From: Burkholderia sp. OK233
GTDB taxonomy: Bacteria > Pseudomonadota > Gammaproteobacteria > Burkholderiales > Burkholderiaceae
Assembly: GCF_900230185.1 (NCBI RefSeq)
Contig: NZ_OCSR01000002.1
Span: forward strand, 3,968,001 to 4,032,000
Direction of reading: 5' to 3'
Length of the DNA: 64,000 nt
The notes beneath the pieces were generated by a model. The model saw only the letters and a program-made list of their open reading frames with translations, was not told the origin of the DNA and searched no databases. Positions 1 through 9,576 of the stretch are shown piece by piece (position 1 is the stretch's first letter; the number at the start of each line of letters is the position of its first letter). Both the position numbers and the translations under genes were made by a program.

Positions 1-3000
1 TCTCCCGATCATGCCAGCAGCGCCGATCAGGTCCTGCAACACGCCACCGGCATGCCGGTGCGCCAGGTGCAGCACGCCATGCAGGTCGAAAAGAATCACG
101 TCTATGTGATTTCGCCGTCGCACGATCTGTCGCTCGAAGACGGCCATCTGACACCTGTCGAAGCCGACCGGCCGCGCGGCCGCCCGATCGCCATCGACCT
201 GTTTTTCCGCAGCCTCGCCGATACGCACCGCGAGCGGGCGATTGCGATCGTGCTCTCGGGCACGGGCGCGGATGGCGCGACCGGCATCGGCCGCATCAAG
301 GAACAGGGTGGCGTGACGATCGCGCAGGACCCGGTGGACGCCGAATACCCGGAAATGCCGCAGAACGCGATGGCGACCGGCATGATCGACCTCACGCTGC
401 GGGCAGCGGACATGCCGCGCAAACTTCGCGAGCTCGCCGACAACGCCCGCGCGATCCGCCTCCCGCCCGCGGACGTCGAACCCGAAACGCTCGATGTCGC
501 GGAGCCCGATCTGGTGTCGGCCGCCGAGCGGGCTTTGCTTGGCGTGCTCGCCACCTTGCGCGCACGCACCGGCCACGATTTCCGCCATTACAAGCGCGCC
601 ACGATCCTGCGGCGTATCGAACGCCGTCTGCAGGTCAACGGCATTCCCGATCTGCAGGCGTATCAGGACTTTGTCCTGACGCATCCCGACGAAACGCCGG
701 CACTCCTCAAGGACATGCTGATCGGCGTGACCAATTTCTTCCGCGATCGTGAAACGTTCGAGGTGGTCGAGCGCGAGATCGTGCCGAAACTGTTCCAGAA
801 GAAATCCGAAGACGATCCGGTGCGCGCCTGGGTCGCCGGCTGCGCGACCGGAGAAGAAGCCTATTCGCTAGCCATGTTGCTCGCCGATCATCCGGAGCGG
901 CATGAAGGGATACCGGTCCAGTTGTTCGCGACCGACATCGACGAACGCGCGATTGCTTTCGCCCGTTCAGGTCTCTATCCCGAATCGATCACCGCGGATG
1001 TCTCCGCGCAACGCCTGCGCCAATTCTTCACCCCTGAACGCGCGCACTTCCGCGTCTCCAAAGCCATCCGCGAAAAGGTGTTGTTCGCCGTGCATAACGT
1101 GCTGCGCGATCCGCCGTTTTCGCGTGTCGACCTGGTGTCCTGCCGCAATCTGCTGATCTATCTCGATCGCAGCGTGCAGAGCCAGGTGCTGCAAATGTTT
1201 CACTTCGCATTGCAACCCGGCGGCTATCTGTTGCTTGGCAGTTCGGAATCCGCGGAGGCCGCGGGCGACCTGTTCACGCCGGTCGATAAAAAGAATCGCA
1301 TCTACCGCGCGAACGTGGTCACCAGTGCAATACGGCCGCCGATCAGCATGCCGGTCGTGCATCAAGGCGGCGTGGCCGCCACCGCCAGCGTCGGGCCCAC
1401 GCCGCCGCTGCCGCAGGCCTTGCCGTTCTCGGCCTTGCATCACCGCATCCTCGAGCTGTATGCGCCGCCGAGCGTCGTGGTCGATACCGATGCGAACATC
1501 CTGCACATGTCCGAGCACGCCGGCCGCTTCCTGCGCTTCGCGCGCGGCGAGCCGTCGTACAACCTGATCATGCTGGTGAATCCGGCATTGCGCCTGCAAC
1601 TGCGCGGCACGCTGTTTCAGGCCATGCGCAGCAACAGCGAGGTGGCGACCGCGCCGATCGAATTCACATCCGACACGCTCGTGCGGATCATCGTGCGTCC
1701 CTACCGCCGTACCGAAGATTCGCCGGAATTCGCGCTGGTGCTGTTCGAGGAAAGCACAGCCGGTGCGCCCCCGGCAACCGTTCAGCCGGCCGGTCCGGCC
1801 GCGCAGGACTCGCTGCTGGGACACCTCGAAGACGAACTGCATCGCACGAAGCAGGAGTTGCGCTCGACGGTCGAGCAGTCGGAAGCTTCGACGGAAGAAC
1901 TGAAAGCATCGAACGAAGAATTGCAGGCGATCAACGAGGAATTGCGCGCGGCGACCGAAGAGCTCGAGACCAGCAAGGAAGAACTGCAATCGTTGAACGA
2001 GGAGTTGTTTACCGTCAATGCCGAGTTGCAGGCCAAGATCGAAGAAACCGGCAAGGCCAAAGACGATCTGCAGAACGTGATCGCCTCGACCGGCATCGCA
2101 ACCTTGTTCGTCGATCGTGAGATGCGCATCAAGCGCTATACGCCGGCCGCGACCGAACTGTTCAACGTGATTCCCTCGGATGTGGGCCGCCCGCTGCACG
2201 ACATCACGCACCGGCTCGATTATCCGCAGATGGCCGAGGACACGGCCACCGTTTTCGAATCGCTGCAGCTGATCGAGCGTGAGATTCGCGGCGTCGACGG
2301 CCGCTATTTCCTGACGCGCCTCTCGCCGTATCGCACGACCGACGATCACATCGAGGGCGCGGTGCTGACCATTGTCGATATCACGGCATTGCGGCATGCC
2401 GAGCAACTGGTCCGCCTGGGTGAAGCACGTTTGCATCTCGCTGCGCAAAGTACCAACGACTTCGCGATCATCGTGCAGGATCTGGATGGCCGCGTGGCGA
2501 CGTGGAACAAGGGTGCGGAGCGGATCTTCGGATACAGCGAGAGCGAGATGACGGGGCAGTTGCTCGACCGGCTCTATCTGCCGGAAGAGCGCGAAGCCAA
2601 CGAACCGTCGGCAGAGCGGCAGCGCGCGCAGAACGACGGCCGCGTCGAAGACGAGCGCTGGTACATCCACAAAAACGGCTCGCGGCTCTATTGCAGCGGC
2701 GTGATCACGCCGATGTCGTCGGAAAACTTCAGTGGCTTTGCGAAGATCGTGCGCGATCTGACGCAGCGCAAGGGCACCGAGGCGCTCGAACAGCGCAAGA
2801 TCTCTCTTGAGCGCTCGGTGCGCCAGAAGGTGGAGGCGGCCAGCCGCCTGAAAGACGAATTCCTCGCGGTGCTGTCGCACGAACTGAAGAACCCGCTGAA
2901 CCTGATTCACGTGAAGGCGGACATGCTGGACCGCGCGCCGTCGACGCAAGGCCTGCCGGTGGTGCGCGATGCGGCCGACGCGATTCGCCGCTCGGTGATC

Positions 3001-3957
3001 AGCCTCGCCAAGATCATCGACGATCTGCTCGACCTGTCGCGCGTGCGCACCGGCAAACTGGCGCTGGAGCGCTCGCGTGTGGACATCGCGGCAATCACGG
3101 CGCTGGTGGGCAGCGCGATCGAGGCCGATGCGCTCGCGCATCAAGTGAGCGTGACCGTGCACGGCGTGGCCGAGCCGTTCTTTATCGACGCCGATCCCGT
3201 GCGCTTCGAGCAGATTCTGTGGAACCTCGTCAGCAACGCGGTGAAGTTTACGCAGCCGGGCGGGCAGGTGAACCTGACGCTCTCCCGTGAAGACGACTAT
3301 GCCTGTGTCGAGGTTCAGGACACCGGGCGCGGCATCGAGCCGGCCTTCCTGCCGAACGTATTCGACATGTTCAGCCAGGCCGAGGGCGCGCATCGGCGCC
3401 GTAGCGGAGGACTGGGTATCGGGCTCGCGCTCGTCAAACAGCTCGCCGAAATGCATGGCGGCCATGTGAAGGCGGAATCGGCGGGCGTAGGCAAGGGGGC
3501 GCGTTTCCGCGTCTGGTTGCCGGCCGACAGCACGGTGGCGCAGCCCGAAACCCACGACATGCCGGGCGACGCCAGTTTGCTCAAGGGTATGCGGATTCTG
3601 CTGGTCGATGACGCGGTCGAAAGTTTGCAGGCGTTCCAGAGCCTGCTCGAACTCGAAGGCGCGCAAGTGTGGCCGCAAACCAATGGCGCTGACGCGCTTG
3701 CAGTCGCGGCCCACCAACCGTTCGATCTGATCCTGTCAGACATTGGCATGCCGGGCATGGACGGCTACGAACTGATCGCGGCGCTGCGCAAACTGCCGGC
3801 TACCGCTTCAGTCCCGGCCCTGGCGCTGACAGGCTTTGGCCGGCCACAGGACGCCACGCGTGCGATCCGTGCCGGCTACGACGGCCACCTCGGCAAGCCG
3901 ATTTCGCTGCAGGCGCTGCTCGACAAGATTGCGCGTGCAACCACCGCGAATCGCTGA
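1..3957 (+). CDS. CheB/CheR/PAS hybrid histidine kinase, 5' truncated
   Basis: The reading frame is open from base 1, so the true start lies upstream; residues here are counted from the Met codon at 52. Order seen: C-terminal part of a CheB methylesterase (about 1-130, with GTGADGATG), CheR methyltransferase (about 155-425, motif SCRNLLIYL near 363), a long Glu/Leu-rich coiled coil (about 590-675), two PAS domains, a HisKA dimerisation domain (SHELKNP, phospho-acceptor His943), an HATPase domain (NLVSNAVKF and a GGLGIGL box) and a receiver domain (SDIGMPGMDG, phospho-acceptor Asp1230). This is a known soluble fusion type that joins chemotaxis-adaptation enzymes to a two-component phosphorelay. 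No membrane segment is visible. Its input and partner are unknown. Confidence 0.93.
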   Translation, partial: SPDHASSADQVLQHATGMPVRQVQHAMQVEKNHVYVISPSHDLSLEDGHLTPVEADRPRGRPIAIDLFFRSLADTHRERAIAIVLSGTGADGATGIGRIKEQGGVTIAQDPVDAEYPEMPQNAMATGMIDLTLRAADMPRKLRELADNARAIRLPPADVEPETLDVAEPDLVSAAERALLGVLATLRARTGHDFRHYKRATILRRIERRLQVNGIPDLQAYQDFVLTHPDETPALLKDMLIGVTNFFRDRETFEVVEREIVPKLFQKKSEDDPVRAWVAGCATGEEAYSLAMLLADHPERHEGIPVQLFATDIDERAIAFARSGLYPESITADVSAQRLRQFFTPERAHFRVSKAIREKVLFAVHNVLRDPPFSRVDLVSCRNLLIYLDRSVQSQVLQMFHFALQPGGYLLLGSSESAEAAGDLFTPVDKKNRIYRANVVTSAIRPPISMPVVHQGGVAATASVGPTPPLPQALPFSALHHRILELYAPPSVVVDTDANILHMSEHAGRFLRFARGEPSYNLIMLVNPALRLQLRGTLFQAMRSNSEVATAPIEFTSDTLVRIIVRPYRRTEDSPEFALVLFEESTAGAPPATVQPAGPAAQDSLLGHLEDELHRTKQELRSTVEQSEASTEELKASNEELQAINEELRAATEELETSKEELQSLNEELFTVNAELQAKIEETGKAKDDLQNVIASTGIATLFVDREMRIKRYTPAATELFNVIPSDVGRPLHDITHRLDYPQMAEDTATVFESLQLIEREIRGVDGRYFLTRLSPYRTTDDHIEGAVLTIVDITALRHAEQLVRLGEARLHLAAQSTNDFAIIVQDLDGRVATWNKGAERIFGYSESEMTGQLLDRLYLPEEREANEPSAERQRAQNDGRVEDERWYIHKNGSRLYCSGVITPMSSENFSGFAKIVRDLTQRKGTEALEQRKISLERSVRQKVEAASRLKDEFLAVLSHELKNPLNLIHVKADMLDRAPSTQGLPVVRDAADAIRRSVISLAKIIDDLLDLSRVRTGKLALERSRVDIAAITALVGSAIEADALAHQVSVTVHGVAEPFFIDADPVRFEQILWNLVSNAVKFTQPGGQVNLTLSREDDYACVEVQDTGRGIEPAFLPNVFDMFSQAEGAHRRRSGGLGIGLALVKQLAEMHGGHVKAESAGVGKGARFRVWLPADSTVAQPETHDMPGDASLLKGMRILLVDDAVESLQAFQSLLELEGAQVWPQTNGADALAVAAHQPFDLILSDIGMPGMDGYELIAALRKLPATASVPALALTGFGRPQDATRAIRAGYDGHLGKPISLQALLDKIARATTANR

Positions 3958-4022
3958 GATTGGTCTGATCTTCCCTGTTGACGGCTTTGTTTGAAGCCTG
4001 TTCGACGGGGATCGCGCCCGCG

Positions 4023-4044
4023 CGTGCCGAAAGATCGCGGCACG
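4023..4044. terminator. Possible hairpin between convergent genes
   Basis: A 7-bp inverted repeat (CGTGCCG / CGGCACG, 8-nt loop) lies in the 108-bp gap between the hybrid kinase and the convergent aldolase gene. There is no clear T-run on either side, so a terminator role is only plausible. Confidence 0.3.
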
Positions 4045-4065
4045 TGCGGACCGCTCGCCGTGAGG

Positions 4066-5085
4066 CTAGCTCTTTTCCTGCGAAGCGTCGTACTTGCCGA
4101 GCGCCGCCGCGCTGTTCAGGCGGGCGCGCTTGAGCAACGCCTCCTGAGCTTCCTTAACCTTGCCCGCCTGACCCTTCCATGCTTGCAGGGGCGGTTCCTG
4201 CAACGCGCGGCCATATGAGAAGCTCAGATTCCACGGCAGCGGCCCGAGGCGATTCATCGCATCGAGATTGGCGGTTGCTTCTTCCGGCGTTTGCCCGCCG
4301 GAGAGGAACACGATCCCCGGCACCGCCGACGGCACCGTGCGCCTGAGTATCCGCACGGTGTGCGCGGCGATGTCCGCGGTCGACGATTGCTGCGCGTGTT
4401 CGGAGCCCGCCAGCACCATGCTCGGCTTCAGCAAAATGTGTTCGAGCACCACGCGATGCCGGTGCAGCGCGTTAAAGACTTCGTGCAATACGGCCTCGGT
4501 CACTTCCGCGCTGCGTCCGATGGTGTGATCGCCGTCCATCAGCACTTCCGGTTCGACGATCGGCACGATGCCCGCTTCCTGCGAGATCGCCGCGTAGCGC
4601 GCGAGGGAGTCGGCATTCGCTTCGATGGCGAGACGGCTCGGCAAGCTCGCTGTGATGTTGTAGACCGCGCGCCATTTCGCGAAGCGCGCGCCTTGCCGCT
4701 TGTAATCGACGAAACGCCTGGCGAGCCCGTCGAGACCTTCAGTGATTTCGTCGCCCGGGGCGAGTGCGAGTGGAATCTTGCCGAGGTCCACCTTGATGCC
4801 GGGCACGATGCCATTTTTGGCGGAGAGTTGCGGAAAAGGTGTGCCGTCGTCCGCTTTCTGACCGAGTGTTTCTTCGTAAAGGATCACGCCGCTCACGAAT
4901 TCGCCGAGACCCGGCGTAGTGAGCAGCAGATTGCGATAGGCGCGGCGGTTTTCCTCGCCGGATTCAAGGCCGATCGTCTTGAAGCGTTTGGCGATGGTCG
5001 GGCCGCTTTCGTCGGCGGCGAGAAGCCCTTTGCCGGGTTGGACCATCGCATTGACGGTGGCTTGCAGCTCGCTACGGGTGTCCAT
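4066..5085 (-). CDS. Class I fructose-bisphosphate aldolase
   Basis: 339 aa, a normal length for the eukaryotic-type class I aldolase family. It cleaves fructose-1,6-bisphosphate to dihydroxyacetone phosphate and glyceraldehyde-3-phosphate through a lysine Schiff base, without a metal. The N-terminal LLAADESGPT signature, the LLKPSMV segment with the Schiff-base lysine and the phosphate-binding FLSGGQTPEEA segment are all present. The gene follows the thioredoxin-like gene by 41 bp on the same strand and is probably co-transcribed with it. Burkholderiales usually also carry a class II enzyme; whether this strain does cannot be seen here. Confidence 0.93.
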   Translation of the reverse strand: MDTRSELQATVNAMVQPGKGLLAADESGPTIAKRFKTIGLESGEENRRAYRNLLLTTPGLGEFVSGVILYEETLGQKADDGTPFPQLSAKNGIVPGIKVDLGKIPLALAPGDEITEGLDGLARRFVDYKRQGARFAKWRAVYNITASLPSRLAIEANADSLARYAAISQEAGIVPIVEPEVLMDGDHTIGRSAEVTEAVLHEVFNALHRHRVVLEHILLKPSMVLAGSEHAQQSSTADIAAHTVRILRRTVPSAVPGIVFLSGGQTPEEATANLDAMNRLGPLPWNLSFSYGRALQEPPLQAWKGQAGKVKEAQEALLKRARLNSAAALGKYDASQEKS

Positions 5086-5126
5086 GAAGTGTGCTCCCAG
5101 TAATCCGGTTTGCGGATGAAGTCTTG

Positions 5127-5447
5127 TCAGAGCGAAGTGAAAGCCTCGGCTATCTCGGTGGCGTTGGCCGGGCGCACAATGCGTGCGACTTCGGCGCCGT
5201 CGCGCATGAAGATCAGCGTGGGCCAGAGTTTCACCTTGAAGGACCGACCGAGCGGGCGGCCGGGACCGTCTTCGATTTTCAGATGCCTGACGTCAGCATG
5301 CGGTTCGAAAGCTTTTGCAATCGAGGCTTGTGCGCCCTGGCAGTAGCCGCACCAGTCCGTGCCGAATTCGATGACCGTGACGCCCGGGAAGGCGTCGACT
5401 TCAGCTCGTGCGGGCGCTTTGGGGGAATAGGCTGTTTGGGTTGACAT
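5127..5447 (-). CDS. Thioredoxin-family protein
   Basis: 106 aa with a single thioredoxin fold. The active site reads DWCGYCQG (a CxxC pair) and a cis-proline-like segment follows further on (KLWPTLIFMRDG). No signal peptide is visible, so it is likely a cytoplasmic thiol-disulfide reductant. The active-site pair CGYC differs from the CGPC of housekeeping thioredoxin, which suggests a specialised partner. It is the first gene of a probable two-gene unit with the class I aldolase. Confidence 0.85.
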   Translation of the reverse strand: MSTQTAYSPKAPARAEVDAFPGVTVIEFGTDWCGYCQGAQASIAKAFEPHADVRHLKIEDGPGRPLGRSFKVKLWPTLIFMRDGAEVARIVRPANATEIAEAFTSL

Positions 5448-5685
5448 GAGTGCTCCGGTGCTTTTTTACCTGTGCCGGCAGGGCTTTCCACTGTCGCGGA
5501 GTCTCACTGCCCGTCGATTTTTGTAAGAGTAGCAGCTATGGTCACGATCGTCAGTGAGGGTGGCGGTTGCTAATGCGTCGTTCCTCAGCCGGTGCCTGTA
5601 TTTCACACAAAAGCATATTCTTGCCTGCGTGACATGTTAAACGTCATGATTCGCTCTCAAGGCACCATCGCGTTCAGGAACGGAC

Positions 5686-6066
5686 ATGGCAGAAAAGATC
5701 TACCTTCGGCACCCCGGCAAGGATGAAACCGTCGCGCTCGCCACCGGTTTCAGTTGGGGCGCGTTGCTATTGGGCTTCGTCTGGGCCATGTCGAAGAGAA
5801 TGTGGTTTGCCACTTTCATCATGCTGGCGGTCAACACGTTGCTGTTTTTTTCGGGCTTGTGGGGTGAAACGATCGGCACGATCGGGCTGGTGCTGTCGGT
5901 GCTGTTCGGCGTTGCCTGTGGTGTTTATGGCAACCAGTGGCACCGTTGGACGCTCGAGCAGCGCGGATACGCCGTGGTGCGTCCGGCGGGCGAGGGCAGT
6001 CCGGTGGGAGCGGATATTGCTGAAGCTCAAGCCACTCATGTACCTCCTCCTAAGCAGATCCCCTGA
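5686..6066 (+). CDS. DUF2628-type small membrane protein
   Basis: 126 aa. A short polar N-terminus (MAEKIYLRHPGKDETVALATG) is followed by hydrophobic stretches at about 25-80, then a polar tail. This layout and the GFSWGALLLGFVWAM segment match the DUF2628 family of small inner-membrane proteins, whose function is unknown. An AGGA-type ribosome site (CAGGAACGGACATG) supports the ATG. The downstream gene follows after 42 bp on the same strand. Confidence 0.75.
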   Translation: MAEKIYLRHPGKDETVALATGFSWGALLLGFVWAMSKRMWFATFIMLAVNTLLFFSGLWGETIGTIGLVLSVLFGVACGVYGNQWHRWTLEQRGYAVVRPAGEGSPVGADIAEAQATHVPPPKQIP

Positions 6067-6108
6067 AGCAGGCCGCCGGGTCTTCTCACGCCGTCATGGA
6101 GATATTCG

Positions 6109-6615
6109 ATGCCGTTTGCAATTGCCGTAAGGACGTCCGCCCCGTCTGCCACGCCTCGCGCCATGCTACGCCGCGGTTTGCTATGCGCGGCGCTTATCCC
6201 GTCGCTCTGTGCCGCGCCGCTTGCGCACAGCGCCGATGCGGCCGTCGCGCCAACGCCTGGCGCACCGGTCGCGGCAGGCACGCAAGCTGCCATGCCTGCC
6301 GCAGCCCCCGACGACACTTTTCTGCTCACCATCTTCCTGCGTCACGACGAATCCAGACCGCTACCGAAAATCAACGACCAGTTGCGTGCGCAAGGATTCT
6401 TCAAGACCTTTCCTCCGCCCGGCATCGAGGTCATGTCGTGGTACGTGATGATGGGCATCGGCCAGGTCGTCACGCTGCGCGTGCCGGCAAGCCGTCTGCG
6501 TGAAGTCAACCGGGCCATCGAGACGACGGCGTGGGGCGGCTATCGCACCGAGTTTTATCCGACCTACGATTACAAGGCGCAAGCGCAGCAAATGCGCTCA
6601 ACGGACGGCAAGTAG
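6109..6615 (+). CDS. Exported hypothetical protein
   Basis: 168 aa, preceded by GGAGATATTCGATG. The N-terminus has Arg residues followed by a hydrophobic core (LLCAALIPSLCAAPLAHSA) that reads as a Sec signal peptide with cleavage near residue 42. The mature part (about 60-160) has alternating hydrophobic strands and could adopt a small ferredoxin-like fold, but no motif is recognised. I assign no function. It probably sits in the periplasm. Confidence 0.7.
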   Translation: MPFAIAVRTSAPSATPRAMLRRGLLCAALIPSLCAAPLAHSADAAVAPTPGAPVAAGTQAAMPAAAPDDTFLLTIFLRHDESRPLPKINDQLRAQGFFKTFPPPGIEVMSWYVMMGIGQVVTLRVPASRLREVNRAIETTAWGGYRTEFYPTYDYKAQAQQMRSTDGK

Positions 6616-6789
6616 CGTCGTCCATGCCGTCAGCTTGTCCGCAACGGCGCCCAACACAAATTTGGGACGCGGGGGGCGCAGGTTTACGCGTCCGCAAGCC
6701 AGGCCGATAATGCCCCGGTCGTTCCGGCCACGAAGTCCGCGCCGCGCATCGCGCGTCGCAGATTCGCTTTCCCTGACCCACCGCCACCC

Positions 6790-8112
6790 GTGTTGAAAAC
6801 CTCCCGTTTTTTCGACCTGCTGCGCATCCCTGGCTTCAAGCCGCTGGCCGCCGCCACGCTCATGCTCGGTGTGGCGATGTCGTTCACCGCTCCGTATCTG
6901 TCGCTGTTCGGCGTAGAGCGCGCCGGCATGACGCCGCTCAAGCTCGGCATCTTCATGACGCTGATCGCTGCCAGCGGGGTGCTCGCCAGCACCTTCGCCG
7001 GCCGCTGGAGCGACGCGAGCGGACGGCATCGGCCGTTGCTGCTGGCGGCGCTGGTGGCTGCCGCACTCGGTTATCTCTGTCTATGCGTCGTGCGTGACTA
7101 CCGGCTGCTTCTGGCGGTCGGCATTGTCTTCATCGGCGCGGGCGGCTCGGCCATCTCGATGGTGTTCTCGTTCAGCCGCGCGGCGCTACCGGTGCCGGAC
7201 CCCGCGGAACGCGCGTTCGCCAGCGCCACTTTGCGGACCATTCTCTCGGCGGCGTGGGTGTTCGGTCCGTCGGTAGGCGCACTGGTGCTGGCCGGCGCCG
7301 GCTTCTATGGGCTTTTCCTGTTCGCGGCGGCCAGTTTCGCGGCCTGCGCGACCATCGTCTGGCGCATGCGGGAGCCGCAAGGCCATCTGGGCGATCACAC
7401 GGTCGAAGACACGGCCTCGGAGCCGTCGGCCTCGATCACCGTGCCGCCGCTGACCGCGCCCGGCGAAGACGCGCACGAGGACTTGCCCGGCGTCGCCTCG
7501 CAGAACGACATCCGTCGTGCCGTGGCCGCGCTCACCTTGCTCGGTCTCGCCGCGAACGCCACCATGATCGTGCTGCCGCTCTACATCGTGCACGGCCTGA
7601 ACGGCACGCATCTGGACGTGTCGGTGATGCTCGGCCTCGGCGCCCTGACGGAAATTCCGATGATGCTCGCGCTTGGCGCGAAGTCGTCGACGCTGCACAA
7701 GCCGAACTGGCTGGCCGCCTGCGCGGCGGTTCACGCGCTGTATTTCGTCGCGATGTCGATGGCGGGGACCGTCCACGTGCTGATTCCGATGCAGATACTC
7801 AACGCGTTCGTAGTCGCGGTGACTTCGTGCCTCGGCATGGTCTACGTGCAGGATCTGATGCCGCACGCGCCGGGCCGCGCGACGGCGCTGTTCTTCAATG
7901 CAGCGCGGGTCGGCTCGATTCTCTCGGGCGTGTTGTCGGGTTTGCTGGTCCAGGCATTCAGCTATCGCGGCACGTTCCTGTTCTGCGGATTGCTGGCGCT
8001 TTGTGCGCTGGTGCTGTTTGCCGTGCCGGGTTATCGTTATCCGCTCATGTGGCGCGCGGTGCGGCGTATTGCGCTCGCGCAATACGAGAAGGTCCAGGCG
8101 CGGCGGCGATAG
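6790..8112 (+). CDS. MFS transporter, sugar-efflux (SET)-like
   Basis: 440 aa with about 12 hydrophobic segments and a central polar loop (about 195-240) between the two halves. The first cytoplasmic loop (GRWSDASGRHRPLL) fits the MFS signature between segments 2 and 3. The overall pattern resembles the SetA/SetB sugar efflux transporters, so export of sugars or sugar phosphate analogues is the best guess. The start used is a GTG with a poor ribosome site, so the exact N-terminus is uncertain. It is monocistronic, with 411 bp of non-coding sequence behind it. Confidence 0.8.
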   Translation: MLKTSRFFDLLRIPGFKPLAAATLMLGVAMSFTAPYLSLFGVERAGMTPLKLGIFMTLIAASGVLASTFAGRWSDASGRHRPLLLAALVAAALGYLCLCVVRDYRLLLAVGIVFIGAGGSAISMVFSFSRAALPVPDPAERAFASATLRTILSAAWVFGPSVGALVLAGAGFYGLFLFAAASFAACATIVWRMREPQGHLGDHTVEDTASEPSASITVPPLTAPGEDAHEDLPGVASQNDIRRAVAALTLLGLAANATMIVLPLYIVHGLNGTHLDVSVMLGLGALTEIPMMLALGAKSSTLHKPNWLAACAAVHALYFVAMSMAGTVHVLIPMQILNAFVVAVTSCLGMVYVQDLMPHAPGRATALFFNAARVGSILSGVLSGLLVQAFSYRGTFLFCGLLALCALVLFAVPGYRYPLMWRAVRRIALAQYEKVQARRR

Positions 8113-8523
8113 GGCTCGCAGTTCGCACGTGCCACGCCCCTCGCGCGTCCAAACCGATCCGATCCGATCCCATTGCCCACATGCGGCGGCGCCCACGAAA
8201 GCGTCCCGCTCTATCGTGCGCCAGAAGTGTAAGAAGGCAGTTAGCTAAATCGAAGCCTGCGTCCTGACTACAGCGCGCACCGACGCAGGTCCGGAACTTC
8301 AGGCTGCACAAAACCTCCGCAAAGAGGCGTATCGTCGTTCGATGCAGGCGGGGATGCCCGATTCACTGCATGGACGGTGCGAGGCTGCTACCGTGTGTCC
8401 GTCGGATCACGCAAAACGCAACTACAGTTAGGAGAGCCACTTGCCGCATGTGAAGCCCGCGGCATGGCCGCAGCACACCGAGCCAGATCGAGCAGCGCAA
8501 CGAGACACTTTCCGGAGCGAGAT
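8113..8523. other. Intergenic region before gnd, nothing distinct
   Basis: 411 bp. It contains a short run of GATCC-type pentamers near 8155-8172 but no convincing gene, hairpin or riboswitch. The frame of the downstream dehydrogenase stays open to 8377, but the strong ribosome site and the conserved N-terminus place its start at 8524. Confidence 0.4.
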
Positions 8524-9561
8524 ATGCAGCTAGGCATGATTGGATTGGGACGCATGGGCGCGGACATGGTGCGGCGCCTGACGAAGGGCGGTCAGCAATG
8601 CATCGCTTACGACGTGCAACCGGCGGCGGTGGAAAAACTGAAACAGGATGGCGTTGCGGGTGCCGCATCGCTGGAAGACCTGGTCGCGCAACTGCAAAAG
8701 CCGCGTGCGGTGTGGCTGATGGTGCCCGCAGCGGTGGTCGACAGGACGCTCGAGAACCTCGTGCCTTTGCTGGAGCCCGGCGACATTGTGATCGACGGCG
8801 GCAACTCCTATTACCACGACGACATTCGCCGCAGCGGCGAACTCGCGCAACGCGGGCTTCACTATGTGGACGTGGGCACGAGCGGTGGTGTTGCAGGACG
8901 TGAGCGCGGCTACTGTCTGATGATCGGCGGCGAGACTAAAGTCGTGAAACGGCTCGAACCGATTTTCTCGACGCTTGCGCCAGGCGCGGGCGCAGCGCCT
9001 GCCACGCCGGGACGCACAGCCGGCGCCAGCACGGCCGATCAGGGTTTCCTGCATTGCGGTCCGCAGGGCGCGGGGCACTTCGTGAAGATGGTTCATAACG
9101 GTATCGAATACGGCATGATGGCCGCGTATGCCGAAGGCCTGAACATCCTGCATCACGCCGACGCCGGCAAACACGCGCGCGAAGCCGATGCCGAAACGTC
9201 GCCGCTGCGCCGTCCCGAGCTTTACCAATACGAACTGAATCTCGCCGAGGTCACCGAGGTATGGCGGCGTGGCAGCGTGATCGGTTCGTGGCTGCTGGAC
9301 CTGATAGCAGGATCGCTTGTTAGCGACGCCGATCTGCAAAGCTACGCAGGGCGCGTATCGGATTCGGGCGAAGGGCGCTGGACGGTGGCGGCAGCGATCG
9401 ACGAAGGCGTGCCGACGCCGGTGCTGAGCGCGGCGCTATTCGCGCGTTTCAGCTCACGGGGTGACGCGGATTTTGCGAACCGGGTGTTGTCGGCCATGCG
9501 GCACGATTTCGGCGGTCACGTCGAGAAAGCGGCCGCGCCGGCTGATGGACACAAAAGCTAA
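8524..9561 (+). CDS. gnd: 6-phosphogluconate dehydrogenase (decarboxylating), short form
   Basis: 345 aa. The start is fixed by GGAGCGAGATATG and by the Rossmann motif right at the N-terminus (GMIGLGRMGADMVRRL). It oxidises 6-phosphogluconate to ribulose-5-phosphate with loss of CO2. The substrate-binding segment GTSGGVAGRERGYCLMIGG and the catalytic GPQGAGHFVKMVHNGIEYG segment are present. It is of the short YqeC/GndA type, probably NAD-preferring, rather than the ~470-aa form. A low-complexity Ala/Pro/Gly insertion (about 158-176) sits between these motifs. A HAD phosphatase follows 15 bp later. The pentose-phosphate product feeds the phosphoketolase encoded 2 kb downstream. Confidence 0.9.
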   Translation: MQLGMIGLGRMGADMVRRLTKGGQQCIAYDVQPAAVEKLKQDGVAGAASLEDLVAQLQKPRAVWLMVPAAVVDRTLENLVPLLEPGDIVIDGGNSYYHDDIRRSGELAQRGLHYVDVGTSGGVAGRERGYCLMIGGETKVVKRLEPIFSTLAPGAGAAPATPGRTAGASTADQGFLHCGPQGAGHFVKMVHNGIEYGMMAAYAEGLNILHHADAGKHAREADAETSPLRRPELYQYELNLAEVTEVWRRGSVIGSWLLDLIAGSLVSDADLQSYAGRVSDSGEGRWTVAAAIDEGVPTPVLSAALFARFSSRGDADFANRVLSAMRHDFGGHVEKAAAPADGHKS

Positions 9562-9576
9562 TTCAGGGGAGCCGCG

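Noticed and set aside
967..3717. Long open frame on the minus strand inside the hybrid kinase gene
   Set aside because: It is antisense to clear kinase domains, is Arg/His-rich with no motifs, and is the usual product of third-position GC bias.
7186..8196. Minus-strand open frame over the MFS transporter
   Set aside because: No hydrophobic or catalytic pattern; the plus-strand transporter explains the region.
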